The notes under the pieces: generated by a model
Database searches by the model: none
The model's input: only the letters and a program-made list of their open reading frames with translations
What the model was told of the DNA's origin: nothing
Source: Mesorhizobium prunaredense
Lineage (GTDB): Bacteria; Pseudomonadota; Alphaproteobacteria; Rhizobiales; Rhizobiaceae
Assembly: GCF_900156895.1 (NCBI RefSeq)
Contig: NZ_FTPD01000001.1
Coordinates: forward strand, 261,327-325,326
Direction of reading: 5' to 3'
DNA: 64,000 nucleotides
Part shown: positions 33,802 through 44,694 of the stretch, in pieces
Layout: each line of letters opens with the position of its first letter
Position numbering within the stretch: the first letter of the stretch is position 1
Program-made: the position numbers and the translations under genes

Positions 33802-33992
33802 TTCTCCCCTGTGGGAGAAGGTGGATCGGCGCGTTAGCGCCGAGCCGGATGAGGGGTGCTGGAAGGAGTGAGGCGTGGATGATCCTATCTGCCGTGCGCC
33901 AGAATTTCGATTCTGGATGGAGGGTTGCGCCAAGCTGGAACACCCCTCATCCGACCGAGCTTCGCTCGGCCACCTTCTCCCACAAGGGGCGA
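33802..33992. repeat. Pair of inverted palindromic repeats, family D
   Basis: Two copies of one element in opposite orientation: 33802-33857 (TTCTCCCCTGTGGGAGAAGG, then GCCGGATGAGGGGTG) and 33940-33992 (CACCCCTCATCCGACCGAGC, then CCACCTTCTCCCACAAGGGG). Each has an inner hairpin (GGCGCGTTAGCGCC; GAGCTTCGCTC). They fill the space between ccmC and the ndvA stop codon. Confidence 0.8.
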
Positions 33993-34002
33993 GCCTGGCA
34001 AC

Positions 34003-35775
34003 TCAGGCGGCCGCGTCCGTGATGGTGCGGCTGAGGCGGCGGACTTCCTCGTCGTTGAGCAGGCCGCCGGCGCGCAGCAGGCTGGCGAAGCGGCCATTGC
34101 GCATCGACAATTCGGCGAAGCCACCCATTTCGACCACCTTGCCATTGTCCATGAAGACGACCAGATCGGCATCGCGAACAGTGGTCAGGCGGTGCGCGAT
34201 GATGAAGGTGGTGCGGCCGCGCCGCAATTCGTCGATCGCTTCCTTGACGCGGTCTTCCGTCTCGACGTCGAGCGCGCTGGTCGCTTCGTCGAGCACCAGG
34301 ATGGGTGAATCCTTCAGCACGGCGCGCGCGATTGCGATACGCTGGCGCTCGCCGCCCGAAAGCTGTCCGCCGCGTTCGCCGACGACCGTATCGTAGCCGT
34401 TGCTCTTCGACAGGATGAAATCCTGCGCGGCAGCGGCATTGGCGGCGGCGTGGACCTCATCATAGGTCGCCTCGGCGCGCCCGACGCGGATGTTGTCCTC
34501 GATCGAGCGGTTGAGCAGGCCCGCATCCTGGAACACGGTGGCAATCGAGTGGCGCAGCGACTTGCGGGTCACCGTGCGGGTATCGATGCCATCGATCAGG
34601 ATGCGGCCGCTGGACGGTGCAAAGACCCGCTGCAAAAGATTGATCAGCGTGGTCTTGCCAGCGCCCGTCGGACCGACGATGGCCACGGTCTGGCCGGCGT
34701 GGACCTCGAACGAGACATCGTTCACGCCCTGCCCCGAATTGGCGAATTCGAAGTTGACGTTTTCGAAACGCACATGACCAGTGACGTTGACCAGGTCACG
34801 CAAACCGTCCGGCTCGGCGGCGTCGGCCGCGGAGTCCTCAAGGCGATAAAATTCCTCGAGCTTGGCCCTGGCTTCCGAAATCTGGTTGGCGAAGGCCGAC
34901 ATCTGGTCGAGCCGGGCGATCAGCAGCGTGGCAAAGCCGGTAAACGCGATCACGTCACCGATACGCAATTGGCCATGCATGACCAGATAGGAGCCGATCA
35001 ACAGCACGACCATCATCGAAATGGTCGACGACAGACGGTGCAGAGCGTTGGCCAATGCCCACCAGTCGAGCACCGGATACTGGGCATCAAGCAGATTCTT
35101 GACATAGCGCTTCAAGGCGTCGGTCTCGTGGCCGATGCGATTGTAGCTCTGCAGCACGGCGACATTGCTGACCGAGTCGCTCACATGCGCGAACACCTGG
35201 TGAAAGTGCCGCTCCACGGACGCCTGGCCTTCTTTGGTACGACGCATCACCAGCCGGCCGATTCCGACGTAGAGCGCGCCCAGTGCCAGCAGGACCATCG
35301 ACATGCGAATGTCCATGCTGAGCGCCGTCGGCACCAGCAGAACCAGTGCGACAACCGTCGACAAATGCTGCCTCATGAACTCGAGCCAGAGGCTGAACAA
35401 GGTCTCGACCGCGCGCAGCAGCGTATGCAGGGAATTGGAGGTGCCGCGCTGATGATGCCAGGCAAGCGGCATGGTGATCACGCGCTCGAACGACTGGCAA
35501 AGGACCTCGCTGCGCCTGGCGTGGGCAAAACGATCCGCGCCGCGCGCCACCAGGACGAAGGCGACGACGTTGAAGACGCCGATACCAGCCCACAGGCCGA
35601 GCGTCGAAAAGACCGAGCCGCCGTCCGAAATGGCATCGATCACCCGTCCGAACATGATCGGCTCAAGGATGGCGATAATCGCAAGCGCGACATTCGCCCC
35701 ACAGATAAACGCGACGCGTTTTCTGTCGGCAGCGAGATAACCGAGCGCTCTCCAGTAGATTTGCAGAAGGGACAC
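34003..35775 (-). CDS. ndvA: Cyclic beta-1,2-glucan exporter NdvA (ABC permease-ATPase)
   Basis: A 590-residue half-transporter. Six membrane helices occupy roughly residues 20-310, and the ATPase domain starts near 335. Walker A is GPTGAGKTT (368-376), the signature LSGGERQRIAIARA and Walker B ILVLDEATSALD, with the switch His in IIAHRLTTVRDADLV. The sequence as a whole matches rhizobial NdvA/ChvA, which moves cyclic beta-1,2-glucan to the periplasm for osmotic adaptation and for nodule or host invasion. It lies downstream of ndvB on the same strand with a 360-bp gap, so it probably has its own promoter. Length normal. Confidence 0.96.
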   Translation of the reverse strand: MSLLQIYWRALGYLAADRKRVAFICGANVALAIIAILEPIMFGRVIDAISDGGSVFSTLGLWAGIGVFNVVAFVLVARGADRFAHARRSEVLCQSFERVITMPLAWHHQRGTSNSLHTLLRAVETLFSLWLEFMRQHLSTVVALVLLVPTALSMDIRMSMVLLALGALYVGIGRLVMRRTKEGQASVERHFHQVFAHVSDSVSNVAVLQSYNRIGHETDALKRYVKNLLDAQYPVLDWWALANALHRLSSTISMMVVLLIGSYLVMHGQLRIGDVIAFTGFATLLIARLDQMSAFANQISEARAKLEEFYRLEDSAADAAEPDGLRDLVNVTGHVRFENVNFEFANSGQGVNDVSFEVHAGQTVAIVGPTGAGKTTLINLLQRVFAPSSGRILIDGIDTRTVTRKSLRHSIATVFQDAGLLNRSIEDNIRVGRAEATYDEVHAAANAAAAQDFILSKSNGYDTVVGERGGQLSGGERQRIAIARAVLKDSPILVLDEATSALDVETEDRVKEAIDELRRGRTTFIIAHRLTTVRDADLVVFMDNGKVVEMGGFAELSMRNGRFASLLRAGGLLNDEEVRRLSRTITDAAA

Positions 35776-36135
35776 TTCAGCTACTCCAGCAAATTGTTAT
35801 TGTGCACTGCATCATTTTCTGACTCGTACTCGTTGACGTGTCGCGAAACAATGCCCTCGTACCCCTTCAGTTCCCAATTCGCGAACAAAAGATGGCGACG
35901 CTGCGAAATCTGTCGTGATCACCTAACGGTTTGAGAAGAAAGGTAAAATGTCAGCCTTGCGGCAAAATCGTGGCAGTCTGGAAGCACTGCCGAAATTTTA
36001 ATCAGCAACTGGCCATGTACGAATCCAAAAAGCCTGCATCGGCTTTTGGGAAATCTCATGCGCAATAGAATTGCTCAAGCAACTTTAGATAACGCACATC
36101 CTCAAGATGTACCAAGACGCTCCAAATCCTTGAAG
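35776..36135. other. ndvB-ndvA intergenic region, likely ndvA promoter
   Basis: 360 bp, clearly AT-richer than the flanking genes. A stem-loop CCAAAAAGCC-TGCATC-GGCTTTTGG at 36025-36049 lies about 90 bp after the ndvB stop and may end that transcript, although no T run follows. The rest probably holds the ndvA promoter; no regulator site is recognised. Confidence 0.5.
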
Positions 36136-39100
36136 CTACGCCGGTATCCTTACGACCAGATCGGCCTTGTCGCCGGCTTTCGGTTCGAAAGACGCAGCCT
36201 TCGTCTTTTTACCATTTACCTCGAGCGAGACGGCTTTGGCCTTCTTGTCGCGGACAACCTGAACCCTGAGTTCGGCCCCAAGCACCTTGAGCATTGCCGC
36301 ATAGCCATCCCAATGGCTGGGCAGTTTCGGCCTGAACTGGATGCGCTCGCCCCTGCGCTCGATGCCGAGGATGCCTTCGACCGCCGCGCGATAAAGCCAG
36401 CCGGCCGAGCCGGTATACCAGGTCCAGCCGCCGCGGCCGCCCTTGCCTTGCCCGGCGTAGACGTCTGCCGCGACGACATAAGGCTCGACGCGGTAGTGCT
36501 CGGCAGTGGCCTCGTCGAGCGCATGGTTGACCGGGTTGAGCATCGAGAAGCAGCGGTAGGCGTCGTCGACGCGCCCCATTTCGGCGAGCGCAATGACGAA
36601 CCATGTCGCTGCGTGGGTATACTGGCCGCCGTTTTCACGGACACCCGGCGGGTAGCTCTTGATGTAGCCTGGGTTCTGTTCCGTCTTGGAAAAGGGCGGG
36701 GTGAAAAGCTTGACGATGTTGAGCTCGTCGTCGACGAGCATTTTCATCGCCTGCTGCATCGCCGTCGTCGATCGCGCCGGATCGCCCTCGCCCGACAGCA
36801 CGCTCCACGACTGGGCAATCGAGTCGATCTTGCATTCCTGCGAGCTGCGCGACCCCAGCGGCGTGCCGTCGTCGAAGCTGCCGCGACGATACCATTCACC
36901 GTCCCAGGCCGTGCTTTCCAGCGCCCGCTTCAGCACGCTGGCGTGTTTTGTCCAGGCTTGCGCGCGCTTGGCGTCGCCTTCCGCCTTGGCGACAGCTGCA
37001 AAGTCGCCCAGCGTCTTCAGCAGGAACCAACCCAGCCAGACGCTCTCGCCCTTACCGTGCTCGCCGACACGGTTCATGCCGTCGTTCCAGTCACCGCCGA
37101 GGATCAGCGGCAGCCCGGCGGGGCTGCTGCGCTTGATGGCAAGGTCAAGTGCGCGCGCGCAATGATCGTAGAGTGAAGCGGTCTTCTTCGATATTTCCGG
37201 GGTGAAAAAGGCGTCGTGCTCGCCTTCTTCCAGCGGCGGCCCTTCGATGAAGGGCAGTTGTTCCCTGAGGATCGCGGTATCGCCGGTTACCAGCAAGTAG
37301 TGTGCCGTGGCATGGGCGAGCCAGACCACGTCGTCGGAAATCATGGTGCGGACGCCTGCCTCGGTTCGCGGCAGCCACCAATGCTGCACGTCGCCTTCGG
37401 GGAATTGCCGCCGCGCCGCGTTGAGGATTTGGGCGCGCGCCAGTTGCGGATCATGGACAAGCAGGGCCAGCGTGTCCTGCAACTGGTCGCGGAAGCCAAA
37501 GGCGCCGCTCGCCTGGTAAAACGCCGAGCGGGCGCGGATGCGGCAGGCAAGGCTCTGATAGGGCAGCCAGTGGTTGACCATCGCGTTGAGCGCCTTGTCC
37601 GGCGTCTCGACCTGGATGGTGTCGAGAAACCCTCGCCAGGTGCGTTCATTGTCAGTCAGCCGCTGATCGAAATCCTTGCTGCGATGATGCCGTGCCAGCG
37701 CGCTGGCTTCCTCGGCAGAGGCCGCATCGCCGAGCAGCCAGAGCAGCGTCACGTCGCCGCCGGCAGGGATGTCGACGTCGCGTGCAATTGCCGCACAAGG
37801 ATCGTCGCCCGCCTCGACGCGGCCCGACAGGCCTGCGCCGCTGAGCACGGCTTGCGGGAGTTCGCTGGTGCCGTTTCGTCCGATGAACTCGCCGCGGTCG
37901 GCCGTCACCGAGTGTGCCGCGCCGTCGGCGGCCAGGAAGGCGACCCGCTCGCCGAAGTCGAGCCCGTAGGGATTTTGCGCCAGCAACGCGCCCGTCGCGG
38001 CATCCCTGGACGGAACGATGGTCGCCGCCGTGCGCGAACGATGGCTGCCAAGAACCCATTCCGCATAGGCATAGACGCGCAGTCGCGCCGGCGCCGAACC
38101 GGAATTCTGGATGCGCAACCGGGAGATTTTCACCGGATCGATGGAATCCACCACATGGGTAAGGTCCATCGACAGCGGCCCGCGCTTCGAACGGAAGGTC
38201 GAAAACCCCTGCCCGTGCCATGTTTCGTAGGTCATGGCGGGATCGCGGACGACGGCGGCCAGCGGCGAGAACGCCCGGCCGCTGGCATGATCGTAGATAT
38301 AGATGCCCTCGCCTGGCCGGTTGGTGACCGGGTCGTTCGCCCACGGCGTCAGTTGATAATCGCGGCTGTTTCGGCTCCAGGTGAAGGCAGCGCCTTCAGC
38401 CGAAACGTGGAAACCGAACGAGGCGTTGGAGACGACGTTGATCCAGGGCTGCGGCGTCGTGCGCCGGCCAGCAAGGCGCACGACATAGTGGCGTCCGTCG
38501 CCCTCGAAGCCGCCAAAACCGTTCCACTGGTTGAGCCCGCTGCCATCGGCACTGCCGTCGAACGCGGGTTGGGCCCACGTCTGTGGCGCCGGCGGAGACG
38601 GTTCACGAAGCGCTGCTGCACCCGCCGGCTGCAACGCGTCCCGCGCTTGCAGCGCAGCGGCCTCGGCGCGCTCGATCTGATCGATGATGGTGCCGTTGCG
38701 CGTGTGCAGAACGACGCGGGCGGTGGCCAGCAGCGTCTTGTAGGTCGCCTCGTCCATGAGGTCGCGGCGCACCGCGAAGATGTGCTGGCGGGGTCCTAGC
38801 TCCTTGCCGCGCAGGCGGCTGTTTTCGCACAGCGTCTCGACCGCCCGTTGCAGGTCCTGCACGTAGGACGAAGCCTGCTCGTTGACGACGACAAAGTCGA
38901 TCATCATGCCGCGGGCGCGCATGTATTCCTGGAAGCGGAGCGCCTGGGCCACGATTTCGAGATCGGCGACATCGCCGATCCTGACCAGAAAAATCGGAAA
39001 GTCGCCGGATATGCTGGTCGGCCATAGGCCCGATTGCCTACCGAGCCCGGAAGCGATCGATTCGGCCGGAAGCCGCAGGAACGGATCCGGATAGATCAGA

Positions 39101-42100
39101 TAGCGCGCCAGATTCTGCACATTGGCGGCATCGGCAAGGCTGAGACCGAGATGCCGGGTCTGCACCTGCGAGCGGGTCCAGGCGAGCATCGCCTGGCGCG
39201 CGAAGGCTTCCGGATGATCAAGCCGCGCAATGGCATCTTCGAGTTCGGCACGGTTGGCGCCGACGGCAGTCCAGAAGGTCAGCGATATCTTCTTGTTGGC
39301 CGGCACCCGCACCTGCCGGCGAAGCGCCGCGACCGGATCCAGCGTGAAGCCGGAATGGCCGCCAAGCTTGGCGCCGGGATCGAAGGCGGCGGCCTCGGTA
39401 ATGGTGCGGCCGCGGCCTATGAAGGCGCGCCGGTCGGTTTCGGCCTCGGCGTCGCGCGTCGACCCAGACGGGTCGGTGACGAAATGCACCATGGCGACAT
39501 CAGGCTCGTCCGTTTCCCGCTTACGTCTGGTGGCGAAGATCGCTGCGTTATTCGCAGCGATTTCGGTTTCCACGAACATTTTCGAGAAGGCCGGATGCGC
39601 GTTGTCGGATGCTTCGGAGCCCAGCACCAGTTCAGCGAACGAGGTCACTTCGATATGCCGGTCGACCGGCCCGTCATTGTAGAGCGTCACCCGCCGGCCT
39701 TCGCCATTTCCCTCCGAAATGACGATGCATTCGACCTCCGAACGCAGTGATCCCACTGACTTGACGAAGCTCGCCTTGTCGTCGGAAAACAGCGTCCGCA
39801 CCTCTTCGTGGGTGGCACGCTTCGGCTCGGCGGTGGCCGACCACCAGTCGCCGGTGCCGGAGTCGCGCAGGAAGATGTAGGAGCCAAGCCGATCCTCGGT
39901 CGGATCCGGCTGCCAGCGCGTGACGGCAAGCTCGCCCCAGCGACTATAGCCGGAGCCGGTCGCGGTAACCATGACCGAGTAGCGGCCATTGGACATGACG
40001 CTGGTCGAACGCAGCGCCTTGAGCGGGTTGAGCACGATGCGCGTATCGGGGCTCTCGGCTTCCGTTTCGTCCTTCGACCGTTCGTCGGCCTCGGTCCTGA
40101 CGGTGGCGGTCGGGATGTCGCGCGGCGCTCTTTCCTGCAGCAGCAACTCGGCCGACTCGATCACCGGATCGCTGTGGAAGCGGTCGCGCAGGCGTCCTTC
40201 GAAGATGGCGTCGGCGACGGCGGCGATCGACATACCGGAATGGTGGGCCATGTAGTTCAGCACGACGACATGGTCGGTGCCCTCCGGCACGCGTTGCGGC
40301 GTAAAATCGACCGCATCGTAGAAGCCGTGCCGGCCAAGGGCGCCGAGCCGCCTCAGCCTGGCCAGGTTCTGCACCGATTCACGCGGGGTGAACTGCGCCG
40401 CCAGCACGGTCGCATAAGGCGCAATCACCGTGTTCTGGCCAAGACCTCGCTTCAGGCCCAGCCCAGGCACGCCGAAATTGGTGTACTGGTAGGTCAGTTC
40501 GCGATCGCGGGCGTTGTAGGCCGCTTCCGAAATGCCCCAGGGCACGTTCTTCGAGCGGCCGTACTGGATCTGGCGCTTGATGATGAGCTTGCTGGTCTGG
40601 TTGAGGATGCTGCCTTGCGGCTCCTTCATCACCAGCGGCGGCATCAAATACTCGAACATCGAGCCGGACCAGGACATCAGAGCGCCCTTGAACCCGATCT
40701 CGACGATCGGCCGGCCGAGGTGGAACCAGTGCTCCGTCGGCAGATCGCCCTTGGCTATGGCGAACAGGCTGGTCAGCCGCGCCTCGGAAGCCAGCAGATC
40801 GTAACAGCTTTCGTCGAGCTGATGCTCCTCGACCCGGTAGCCTATCGACAGAAGCTTGCGTTCCTTGCGCATGAGGAAGGAGAAATCCATTTCGAAGGCA
40901 AAGCGGCGCGTGCGCTCGCGCAACGACAGAAGCTTGGCCCGCAGCGCCTCGACGGCATTGTCGTCGCTATGCGCGTCATGGACATGCGCTTCGCAGGTGG
41001 CTTCCAGTCTCGCCGCCCAGTCGGCGATGGTGTCGCTCTGCGTCGAGGCGGCCTCAGTATGGATCGCGATGGCGAGCTTGCGGATCTCGCCGGCCAGAAC
41101 GGCCAGGTTGATGGTGCGGATCGACGCCATCTCGGGTTGTGCCTTGATCGATTCGACCGCGCGTCGCATGCCATCGAGGCGATCGGCAAGTCGCTGGCGC
41201 AACGGCCGCAACTGGCGGCGGTCGTCAGGCAACTCCGCCAGGCTTTCGTCGAGGATCGTCACCGTATCGAGGATACCCTCGAAGTCGCCCTGAAGGTGGA
41301 CTGCAGGCGCTTCCGCCCATTCGGCACAGGCTGCCGCCACCGCCACCAGATGGCCGGCGAGATTGCCGCTATCGACGGCGGAAATGTACAGCGGATAGAG
41401 CGGCTTCAGCGTCGTCGTGTCATACCAGTTGAAGAGATGGCCGCGCTCACGCGGCATGCTCTCGATAGTCGACATCGTCGCGTCGATGCGGGTGGTGGCG
41501 TCGGACAGGCTGATCCAGCCGAAATCGCGGGCCGAAACCACTGACAGGAGATAGACGCCGATATTGGTCGGCGAGGTGCGGGGCGCCACGACGGGCGCCG
41601 GACTTTCCTGGAAATTGTCAGGCGGCAGATTGTGATGCTCGGCCGTCACGAAGGTCTCGAAATAATGCCATGTGCGCCGCGCAATCGTGCGCAGCGCATG
41701 GATGTCGGCCGCCGATATGCGCAGACGGTCCTCGGTTTCGGCAGAGCGGCTGATAAAGAAGGCGAAGGCCGGCGAGCCAATCCAGAACAGCGCGAAGAAG
41801 AAGGCGACGAAAGCTCCGGTGGAATCGGCCACGACAGGGATGGCGAGGCCGACGACGCCGACGATCACCGCGCCGTACATCATGCCGTAATAGGAGCCGA
41901 GATCGTTGTCGCCGTTCTTGTGAGCCTGCGAGGCAGTGCGCCATTCGAGCAGGTTCTTCCGGCTGACGAACAGGCGGTAGAGCGTGCGAATGATGGCATC
42001 GCCCATCATCCAGGCCAGATGCGCCATCAGCACGATCTTCAGAGCCACCAGGGCGGTGCCGAAGGCGACGTCGCGCGCCAGCGCCGAGAAATGACCGCGC

Positions 42101-44694
42101 GGCGTCTGGTCGCCGCTTTTCGGCAGGATGGCGTGGACGATGTCGAATGTCGGCGCCATGAAAAGTGTGAGGATCAGCAGCGCCTGCCATTGCGCGGCCT
42201 GGGTGAAGGGCAGCAGCGTCCAGCCAGCGATCGCGGCCATCACCCAGAAGATCGGCGTCAGCGACCGGCGCAGATTGTCAACCATCTTCCAGCGCGACAG
42301 CGCCGGCACGCCGGAGCGCGGACTGAGAATGAAGCCCAGAAGCTGCCAGTCGCCGCGCGCCCAGCGATGGTGGCGCGACGCGTCGACCGAATAGCGGGTC
42401 GGATAGTCCTCGACCAGTTCGACGTCGGTGACCAGTGCCGCGCGCGCCAACGCGCCTTCGAGCAGATCGTGGCTGAGGACGGTGTTTTCTTCGATGCGGC
42501 CCTTCAGCGCCGCCTCGAAGGCGTCGACGTGATAGAGCCCCTTGCCGGTGAAGGAGCCGTCGCCGAAGACGTCCTGGTAGATGTCGGAGACGGCAAATAC
42601 GTAGGGATCGAGGCCGCGATTGGCAGAAAAGACCCGCTGGAAGAAGGATGCGTCGTCGCCGCTGGTCAGCGAAGCGGTGATGCGCGGCTGCAGGATGGTG
42701 TAGCCGGCGCTGACGACGCGCTTTGCCGCATCGTAATGCGGGCGGTTGAGCGGATGGCAAAGCTTGCCAACCAAACTGGCGACGGCATCGCGGGTGGTGC
42801 GCGTGTCGGCATCCAGCGTCATCACATGGATAACGTTTTCCGGCAACGGCACGTCCAGCGGCAGAAAGGTGGTGTCGCTGTCACCACGCAGCAGAAGATT
42901 CAGTTCGTGGAGCTTGCCGCGCTTGCGTTCCCAGCCCATCCAGGCGCCCTGGGATTCATTGTAGAGCCGCCGGCGGTGCAGGACGTAGAAACGCGGCGCG
43001 CCTTCGCTGGGATAGCGGGCGTTCAGCCGTGCGATCTCGTCGCGAGCATATTGGAGGATCTCGATATCGGCCGCATCGATTTCGGTTTTGCTGTCGGGCC
43101 AGTCCGAAAGCAGAGCGAAATGGATTTCGTCCGCCGTGTTGGCCAGGTGGTGCACTTCGATGTTGCGGATGTTCTCCTCGACGTCGTCGCGCGAGCCGAT
43201 CAGCGACGGCACCACCACCAGCGTGCGCGCCTCGGGCGGCACGCCGCGCTTATAGTCGTAGCCGACGAGGCGCGTCGGCTTCAGGAACAACGATACGACG
43301 GTGTTGAAGAAGGCAAGCGCGCCTTCGCTGGCCGGCACGGCAAACAGCGCCAGCATCAGGACGATCGACGGTATGGACAGGCCGAGACTGGCAAGGGCAT
43401 CGCGGGAGAGGACAAGAAGCAGGACCGTCAGCGCGAACACCGGCACGACGATGCCCAGCCATCCGGTCTTGCCGAACGCCCGTTTGATCGTGACGCTGAC
43501 GGTCGGCCGATAGCCGATCGCCTTCTCCAGTTCCAGCCGGCGCGGGCCGACCAGAAAGAACCCGACGTCGGTGTGAGCGATTGGACCGGTGACGGTGGTA
43601 TCGGCGACAGCGGCATGGCCGGCGAGTTCGATCGCCTTTTCAGCAACGCGGAATTCGGAACGATCGGAGCGGCGCGCCATTTCCTCGATCGCGGTCCGGT
43701 ACTGGTCGCGCGAGAAGAAATCGAGCGCGGCGAAATCGGTGCGCTCGCGCAGCAAGGTGTCGATGCGGCTGACACCTTCGAACCAAACCGTCCAGTCGAT
43801 ATCGTTGATGAGCCTGAGGCCGCGGATGATGTTACCGGTAGTTACATTGCCACCGGACAGCGTGCGATGCTCGCTGATGATGATTTCCTCGGCATCGGAG
43901 CCGGACTTTTCAAGCTCGCCCTCCAGCCATTCCAGCGCCCTGCCGGCATTTTGCGACCCGTCGCGCAGGCGGTAGAGCAATTGGGTGGCAAAGGTGGTGT
44001 CTTGTGCATGGGCGACGTAGTTCGACAGGATCGCCTGGCGGTCGGCGCTGTCGTCGATCGCCAGCACGCCGTCGGCAACCTCGTTGGCAATCTGGCGCAT
44101 CTGCCGGGTACGACTGACCCGGACCGCGATCCGGCGAAGATTTTCGATCAGAACGAAGCGCAACAGCGATGGCAGCGCCCAGAGCTCGCCGATCTTCAGC
44201 GGCTCGACAGCCTGAAAGCCTTCGACGATCGCCTTGAACATGGCCGCCGAAACCGAACTGTCCGAATGCGCGACATAGGTCCAGGCCAGCGCAAGGGCGC
44301 GCGGGACGCTGCCGCCGTCGGACAGTTTCAGGGTCGGCAATTGACGATAGAAGCGGCGTGGCAGGTCGCGCTTGACCTGGAAGATGGTTTCCTCGACCAG
44401 ATAATTGTTGTCGAGCAGCCATTGCGCCGCCGGCGTGATCGTCTCGCCTCTCGCCTGCGCGGCATTGGTCGAACGGTAGACTTCGAGGATCTTTCTGGCG
44501 CTGTCGCGGACGCGTGGCTGGAAATCGAACGGCTCCAGGCCGAACAGATCCTTGACGTCACCGTTGGCGAGGCTTGCACCCAGCGTTCGCAGGCGCTCTT
44601 CCGGCAGGAAATTGGAGCGTATCGGCTCTTCCGTGATGGCCGGAAAGCTCGCGCTCGTCTTTTCCATTTGGGTGGGGTCTGTCTGTATATTCAT
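36136..44694 (-). CDS. ndvB: Cyclic beta-1,2-glucan synthase NdvB
   Basis: A giant inner-membrane enzyme of 2852 residues that uses UDP-glucose to initiate, elongate and cyclise beta-1,2-glucan. In order: helices at about 412-475; the glycosyltransferase domain with TLDADT (about 625-630), HDLLEG (about 740) and the HHRWARGDW acceptor motif (about 770); more helices at about 815-980; a glycoamylase-like region (about 1030-1500). Two carbohydrate-binding beta domains and the GH94-type phosphorylase domain end the protein (YQASGAFGFRDQLQD, GGDWNDGMNRVG near 2532, GGWTWYTGSAGWLYR); in the family this domain controls ring size. Length matches known NdvB/ChvB. An ATG 27 bp downstream is an alternative start. 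Confidence 0.97.
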   Translation of the reverse strand: MNIQTDPTQMEKTSASFPAITEEPIRSNFLPEERLRTLGASLANGDVKDLFGLEPFDFQPRVRDSARKILEVYRSTNAAQARGETITPAAQWLLDNNYLVEETIFQVKRDLPRRFYRQLPTLKLSDGGSVPRALALAWTYVAHSDSSVSAAMFKAIVEGFQAVEPLKIGELWALPSLLRFVLIENLRRIAVRVSRTRQMRQIANEVADGVLAIDDSADRQAILSNYVAHAQDTTFATQLLYRLRDGSQNAGRALEWLEGELEKSGSDAEEIIISEHRTLSGGNVTTGNIIRGLRLINDIDWTVWFEGVSRIDTLLRERTDFAALDFFSRDQYRTAIEEMARRSDRSEFRVAEKAIELAGHAAVADTTVTGPIAHTDVGFFLVGPRRLELEKAIGYRPTVSVTIKRAFGKTGWLGIVVPVFALTVLLLVLSRDALASLGLSIPSIVLMLALFAVPASEGALAFFNTVVSLFLKPTRLVGYDYKRGVPPEARTLVVVPSLIGSRDDVEENIRNIEVHHLANTADEIHFALLSDWPDSKTEIDAADIEILQYARDEIARLNARYPSEGAPRFYVLHRRRLYNESQGAWMGWERKRGKLHELNLLLRGDSDTTFLPLDVPLPENVIHVMTLDADTRTTRDAVASLVGKLCHPLNRPHYDAAKRVVSAGYTILQPRITASLTSGDDASFFQRVFSANRGLDPYVFAVSDIYQDVFGDGSFTGKGLYHVDAFEAALKGRIEENTVLSHDLLEGALARAALVTDVELVEDYPTRYSVDASRHHRWARGDWQLLGFILSPRSGVPALSRWKMVDNLRRSLTPIFWVMAAIAGWTLLPFTQAAQWQALLILTLFMAPTFDIVHAILPKSGDQTPRGHFSALARDVAFGTALVALKIVLMAHLAWMMGDAIIRTLYRLFVSRKNLLEWRTASQAHKNGDNDLGSYYGMMYGAVIVGVVGLAIPVVADSTGAFVAFFFALFWIGSPAFAFFISRSAETEDRLRISAADIHALRTIARRTWHYFETFVTAEHHNLPPDNFQESPAPVVAPRTSPTNIGVYLLSVVSARDFGWISLSDATTRIDATMSTIESMPRERGHLFNWYDTTTLKPLYPLYISAVDSGNLAGHLVAVAAACAEWAEAPAVHLQGDFEGILDTVTILDESLAELPDDRRQLRPLRQRLADRLDGMRRAVESIKAQPEMASIRTINLAVLAGEIRKLAIAIHTEAASTQSDTIADWAARLEATCEAHVHDAHSDDNAVEALRAKLLSLRERTRRFAFEMDFSFLMRKERKLLSIGYRVEEHQLDESCYDLLASEARLTSLFAIAKGDLPTEHWFHLGRPIVEIGFKGALMSWSGSMFEYLMPPLVMKEPQGSILNQTSKLIIKRQIQYGRSKNVPWGISEAAYNARDRELTYQYTNFGVPGLGLKRGLGQNTVIAPYATVLAAQFTPRESVQNLARLRRLGALGRHGFYDAVDFTPQRVPEGTDHVVVLNYMAHHSGMSIAAVADAIFEGRLRDRFHSDPVIESAELLLQERAPRDIPTATVRTEADERSKDETEAESPDTRIVLNPLKALRSTSVMSNGRYSVMVTATGSGYSRWGELAVTRWQPDPTEDRLGSYIFLRDSGTGDWWSATAEPKRATHEEVRTLFSDDKASFVKSVGSLRSEVECIVISEGNGEGRRVTLYNDGPVDRHIEVTSFAELVLGSEASDNAHPAFSKMFVETEIAANNAAIFATRRKRETDEPDVAMVHFVTDPSGSTRDAEAETDRRAFIGRGRTITEAAAFDPGAKLGGHSGFTLDPVAALRRQVRVPANKKISLTFWTAVGANRAELEDAIARLDHPEAFARQAMLAWTRSQVQTRHLGLSLADAANVQNLARYLIYPDPFLRLPAESIASGLGRQSGLWPTSISGDFPIFLVRIGDVADLEIVAQALRFQEYMRARGMMIDFVVVNEQASSYVQDLQRAVETLCENSRLRGKELGPRQHIFAVRRDLMDEATYKTLLATARVVLHTRNGTIIDQIERAEAAALQARDALQPAGAAALREPSPPAPQTWAQPAFDGSADGSGLNQWNGFGGFEGDGRHYVVRLAGRRTTPQPWINVVSNASFGFHVSAEGAAFTWSRNSRDYQLTPWANDPVTNRPGEGIYIYDHASGRAFSPLAAVVRDPAMTYETWHGQGFSTFRSKRGPLSMDLTHVVDSIDPVKISRLRIQNSGSAPARLRVYAYAEWVLGSHRSRTAATIVPSRDAATGALLAQNPYGLDFGERVAFLAADGAAHSVTADRGEFIGRNGTSELPQAVLSGAGLSGRVEAGDDPCAAIARDVDIPAGGDVTLLWLLGDAASAEEASALARHHRSKDFDQRLTDNERTWRGFLDTIQVETPDKALNAMVNHWLPYQSLACRIRARSAFYQASGAFGFRDQLQDTLALLVHDPQLARAQILNAARRQFPEGDVQHWWLPRTEAGVRTMISDDVVWLAHATAHYLLVTGDTAILREQLPFIEGPPLEEGEHDAFFTPEISKKTASLYDHCARALDLAIKRSSPAGLPLILGGDWNDGMNRVGEHGKGESVWLGWFLLKTLGDFAAVAKAEGDAKRAQAWTKHASVLKRALESTAWDGEWYRRGSFDDGTPLGSRSSQECKIDSIAQSWSVLSGEGDPARSTTAMQQAMKMLVDDELNIVKLFTPPFSKTEQNPGYIKSYPPGVRENGGQYTHAATWFVIALAEMGRVDDAYRCFSMLNPVNHALDEATAEHYRVEPYVVAADVYAGQGKGGRGGWTWYTGSAGWLYRAAVEGILGIERRGERIQFRPKLPSHWDGYAAMLKVLGAELRVQVVRDKKAKAVSLEVNGKKTKAASFEPKAGDKADLVVRIPA

